A stretch of 14,591 bases of DNA, taken from positions 1 through 14,591 of the forward strand of contig JABDRK010000220.1 of the NCBI GenBank assembly GCA_013041785.1, read 5' to 3'. A program made the position numbers and the translations under genes. Under the pieces are notes generated by a model that was not told where the DNA came from, did no database searches, and saw only the letters and a program-made list of their open reading frames with translations. Shown piece after piece: positions 13,802-14,591 of this stretch; within the stretch, counting starts at the first letter, position 1, and each line of letters starts with the position of its first letter. Source of the stretch: Eudoraea sp. (GTDB lineage Bacteria > Bacteroidota > Bacteroidia > Flavobacteriales > Flavobacteriaceae).

Positions 13802-13872
13802 AAGGCATTGGTAAAAAGACAGATTATCGCACCTTTACAAAAGCCCGCGGTAGTCTTTTTTTTTAATGCCTT
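13802..13872 (+). promoter_or_regulatory. Structured valS leader: candidate attenuator or small RNA
   Basis: The 71 nt can form one long hairpin. The outer stem is AAGGCATT (13802-13809) with AATGCCTT (13865-13872), continued by two G-U pairs. The middle stem is AAAAAGAC (13813-13820) with GTCTTTTT (13853-13860). The inner stem is TATCGC (13825-13830) with GCGGTA (13847-13852), which includes one T-G pair, after a 4-nt bulge; the apical loop is 16 nt. The inner and middle stems are followed by nine T residues (13856-13864), so they can act as an intrinsic terminator ahead of valS. No T-box sequence and no Val-rich leader peptide are visible. Pairing was worked out by eye. Confidence 0.55.
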
Positions 13873-13900
13873 TTAATTGGTTTCAAAAACTGTACCGAAA

Positions 13901-14591
13901 ATGGACATCCCCTCAAAATATGACCCTCAAAAGGTTGAAAACCAATGGTATAAATATTGGATGGAAAATAAATATTTCCATTCAGTACCGGACAACCGGG
14001 AACCATATACCATAGTTATCCCTCCACCTAACGTTACCGGAGTACTCCATATGGGGCATATGTTAAATAACACCTTACAGGATATTCTGGTGAGGAGGGC
14101 CCGTCTCCTGGGTAAAAATGCATGCTGGGTTCCGGGGATGGACCATGCATCCATTGCCACAGAGGCTAAAGTTGTGGCCAAGCTCAGGGAAGATGGGATC
14201 GACAAGGGCAATTTAAGCCGGGAGGCCTTTTTAGACCACGCCTGGGAATGGACCCATAAATACGGGGGTGTAATCCTGGAACAGTTGAAGAAACTGGGGT
14301 GTTCCTGTGATTGGGAACGCACTAAGTTTACTATGGACGAGGACATGTCCGACTCGGTAATAAAGGTATTTGTGGACCTTTACAATAAAGGCCTAATCTA
14401 CAAGGGTTATCGTATGGTGAACTGGGACCCTCAGGCGAAAACCACGCTTTCAGACGAAGAGGTGATCTACGAAGAACAACAGGGAAAGTTGTACTATCTG
14501 GCCTATCCGATTGAAGGATCGAAGGAGCAGGTAATCATTGCCACCACCCGTCCTGAAACCATCCTGGGAGATACGGCCATCTGTATCAACC
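13901..14591 (+). CDS. valS: Valyl-tRNA synthetase, N-terminal 230 residues (truncated by window end)
   Basis: The frame opens at ATG 13901 and runs without a stop to the window end. Class I aminoacyl-tRNA synthetase: the HIGH-type motif is H50-M-G-H53 in [13 protein letters not shown], followed by [25 protein letters not shown] (begins at 55; key residues only matter here: W76, G79) and [11 protein letters not shown] (81-91). YRMVNWDP (170-177) is the conserved block before the editing domain, which starts near TTRPET (215-220). The KMSKS motif and the tRNA-binding C-terminus lie beyond the window. It charges tRNA-Val in the cytoplasm. An in-frame TTG at 13877 is possible but adds residues unlike the family. 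The gene is preceded by a structured leader and diverges from the DUF1573 gene. Confidence 0.96.
   Translation, partial: MDIPSKYDPQKVENQWYKYWMENKYFHSVPDNREPYTIVIPPPNVTGVLHMGHMLNNTLQDILVRRARLLGKNACWVPGMDHASIATEAKVVAKLREDGIDKGNLSREAFLDHAWEWTHKYGGVILEQLKKLGCSCDWERTKFTMDEDMSDSVIKVFVDLYNKGLIYKGYRMVNWDPQAKTTLSDEEVIYEEQQGKLYYLAYPIEGSKEQVIIATTRPETILGDTAICIN

Noticed and set aside
13866..14003. A roughly 45-codon frame starting at an ATG in the 3' arm of the valS leader hairpin and overlapping valS in another frame
   Set aside because: The ATG is buried in the predicted stem, there is no ribosome-binding signal, and the peptide has no Val run that would suggest a leader peptide. It probably exists by chance.
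13927..14346. 139-codon minus-strand frame inside valS
   Set aside because: It is the antisense shadow of a clearly coding valS frame, with no family resemblance of its own.

Overview
The window reads as chromosomal DNA from a member of the Bacteroidota, most likely a marine Flavobacteriaceae. This rests on the protein types (DUF4174, DUF1573 and RskA-type anti-sigma forms typical of the group), on several matches to the Bacteroidota promoter element TAnnTTTG, and on the general lack of Shine-Dalgarno sequences. I see no rRNA, tRNA, CRISPR array, insertion sequence, phage gene or integration scar. Almost everything is core metabolism, envelope synthesis or regulation, so I do not claim a new multi-gene system.

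Layout, left to right. Positions 1-213 hold the 3' end of an unidentified plus-strand gene, which overlaps tail-to-tail with a minus-strand DUF4174 exported protein. Next comes a minus-strand pair: a Nif3-family metalloprotein followed 3 bp later by a coiled-coil zinc-ribbon-family protein that has lost all its cysteines; a strong terminator ends the pair. lpxK (lipid A kinase) diverges from nif3 on the plus strand and runs into the stop codon of a large minus-strand hybrid histidine kinase with TPR repeats. lipA (lipoyl synthase) follows. Then come two ECF sigma factor units in tandem: a small four-cysteine membrane protein with a sigma factor that starts at TTG, and upstream of it a sigma factor translationally coupled to an RskA-like anti-sigma factor. 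A terminator and then a promoter separate the two units.

Beyond a 277-bp non-coding gap lie a class I aminotransferase and murB (peptidoglycan), overlapping by GTGA. Diverging from them is an exported aspartyl protease with a PDZ domain. It converges on a DUF1573 gene across a bidirectional terminator. The DUF1573 gene and valS (truncated by the window end) diverge from back-to-back promoters of good consensus.

The most interesting signals are non-coding. The valS leader can fold into a roughly 71-nt hairpin whose inner part looks like an intrinsic terminator with nine U residues, so it is a candidate attenuator or small RNA. A 15-bp sequence containing a 10-bp palindrome occurs in two separate intergenic regions, upstream of the hybrid kinase and of the sigma/anti-sigma operon. 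A perfect 8-bp inverted repeat lies close to the second copy. Among the proteins, the cysteine-less zinc-ribbon protein and the small Cys-rich membrane protein beside an ECF sigma factor deserve a second look.
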